A stretch of DNA of 13,726 nucleotides from Acidobacteria bacterium UBA2999 (GTDB lineage Bacteria > Acidobacteriota > Vicinamibacteria > Vicinamibacterales > UBA2999). The notes beneath the pieces were generated by a model. It was not told the origin of the DNA. It worked only from the letters and a program-made list of their open reading frames with translations, and searched no databases. The stretch covers positions 1 through 13,726 of the forward strand of contig DDZV01000039.1 in the NCBI GenBank assembly GCA_002346475.1. Reading direction: 5' to 3'. Positions 13,123-13,726 of the stretch are shown here, piece after piece; position 1 is the stretch's first letter, and each line of letters starts with the position of its first letter. A program made the translations under genes and the position numbers.

Positions 13123-13726
13123 AAATGTACGCTTCGGCCATTTTATAAGCATTGGTATCATTGTCACTGCACTGATTACAGTGGCGTCACCCGAAGCACA
13201 TAAGGGTATTACTTCCAAGTACACATACAACGATGATGTTTTTCCCATCGTGCAACTCCGCTGTGGACGCTGTCACTTTGAAGGCGGACCGACGCCCATG
13301 TCCCTTCTCACATATAGAGATGCAATGCCGTGGGCTGAATCTATCCGCGAACAACTGACCTCAGAAGCAATGCCGCCTTGGTACACAGACCCGCTTGGCC
13401 CTGCATTCAAAGGTGGTCACTCACTTAGCACTAAAGAGTTTGACGTGCTTCTCACATGGGCAACCGGTGGCACGCCAGAAGGCAACCCGGAAAAAAACCC
13501 ATCTCCTGTTCCAAGGACAGCTAGTTGGCAATCAGGTGTCCCAGATTTAGCTTTGCCGATGGTGTCCCCACACACGCTCCCAGCTGGCACGCGGCAGGAT
13601 ATTCACAGTTTTTCAGTTAAAACTGACTTAGACAAGGACTCGTGGATTCGATCAATAGACTTGTTGCCTGGAACACCGTCAATGGTACGAAGTGCACTCA
13701 TTTCAATTCGTGATGGTGCAGTGCTC
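13109..13726 (+). CDS. Exported c-type haem protein, monooxygenase-like, N-terminal part (cut by right edge)
   Basis: 206 codons are open to the right edge, so the protein is incomplete. It starts at ATG 13109 inside the last codons of the upstream gene (14-nt overlap, +1 frame), implying coupled translation. Residues 11-26 form a signal peptide or anchor. A cytochrome c-like domain follows: DDVFPIVQLRCGRCHFEGG with haem motif C52-x2-C55-H56, then PMSLLTYRDAMPWAESIR and EAMPPWYTDP (87-96), and EFDVLLTWATGGTPEGN. This pattern is familiar from large proteins that continue into a copper type II ascorbate-dependent monooxygenase-like domain. The last readable part, DSWIRSIDLLPGTPSMVRSALIS, aligns by eye with its beginning, but the usual His-His copper pair is Arg-Ser here. 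The activity is unknown; the missing C-terminus would decide. Confidence 0.75.
   Translation, partial: MAQIKNVRFGHFISIGIIVTALITVASPEAHKGITSKYTYNDDVFPIVQLRCGRCHFEGGPTPMSLLTYRDAMPWAESIREQLTSEAMPPWYTDPLGPAFKGGHSLSTKEFDVLLTWATGGTPEGNPEKNPSPVPRTASWQSGVPDLALPMVSPHTLPAGTRQDIHSFSVKTDLDKDSWIRSIDLLPGTPSMVRSALISIRDGAVL

Overview
The window reads as a chromosomal segment from a Gram-negative, respiring heterotroph. It shows lipoprotein-type signal peptides, a periplasmic binding-protein peptide importer, exported c-type haem proteins and a complete glyoxylate bypass. The combination of a heavy-metal-binding-domain protein with a c-haem/monooxygenase-like protein, a small C-terminal-haem lipoprotein and a PAL-like NHL lipoprotein recalls Acidobacteriota genomes. 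That placement is from memory of gene neighbourhoods, is tentative, and the base composition looks lower in GC than most cultured members. There is no sign of a phage, IS element, CRISPR array or plasmid.

Left part (1-6160, minus strand). Reading leftwards there is a tRNA-Pro(UGG), an NHL-repeat lipoprotein, a thioredoxin-fold protein, and a YejABEF-type ABC importer (binding lipoprotein, two permeases, and the start of the ATPase, which runs off the left edge). All face the same way with short gaps, and the permease genes are tightly packed (6-nt gap, 4-nt ATGA overlap, 7-nt gap), so the importer is clearly one transcription unit. The tRNA and the first two protein genes could be co-transcribed with it.

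Middle (6354-11216). A RamB/ScfR-type regulator and an unrecognised 115-aa acidic protein point left, and malate synthase (aceB) followed by isocitrate lyase (aceA) point right. The 129-nt divergent gap holds three copies of the 9-mer ATTTACAAA, two direct and one inverted over the aceB start codon. They are the best candidates for the regulator's operators. The pair aceB-aceA lets the cell grow on acetate or fatty acids, and the regulator is of the class known to control those genes. A strong bidirectional terminator at 11182-11216 closes this block and also the gene arriving from the other side.

Right part (11250-13726). A small minus-strand lipoprotein with a C-terminal CXXCH haem site is divergent from a plus-strand pair. 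The first of the pair is an exported protein with three progressively degenerate heavy-metal-binding repeats and a histidine cluster. The second overlaps it by 14 nt and begins with a CXXCH haem domain followed by what looks like the start of a copper-monooxygenase-like region, cut by the right edge. This looks like a small extracytoplasmic metal/redox cluster whose chemistry I cannot name; it is the least explained part of the window.
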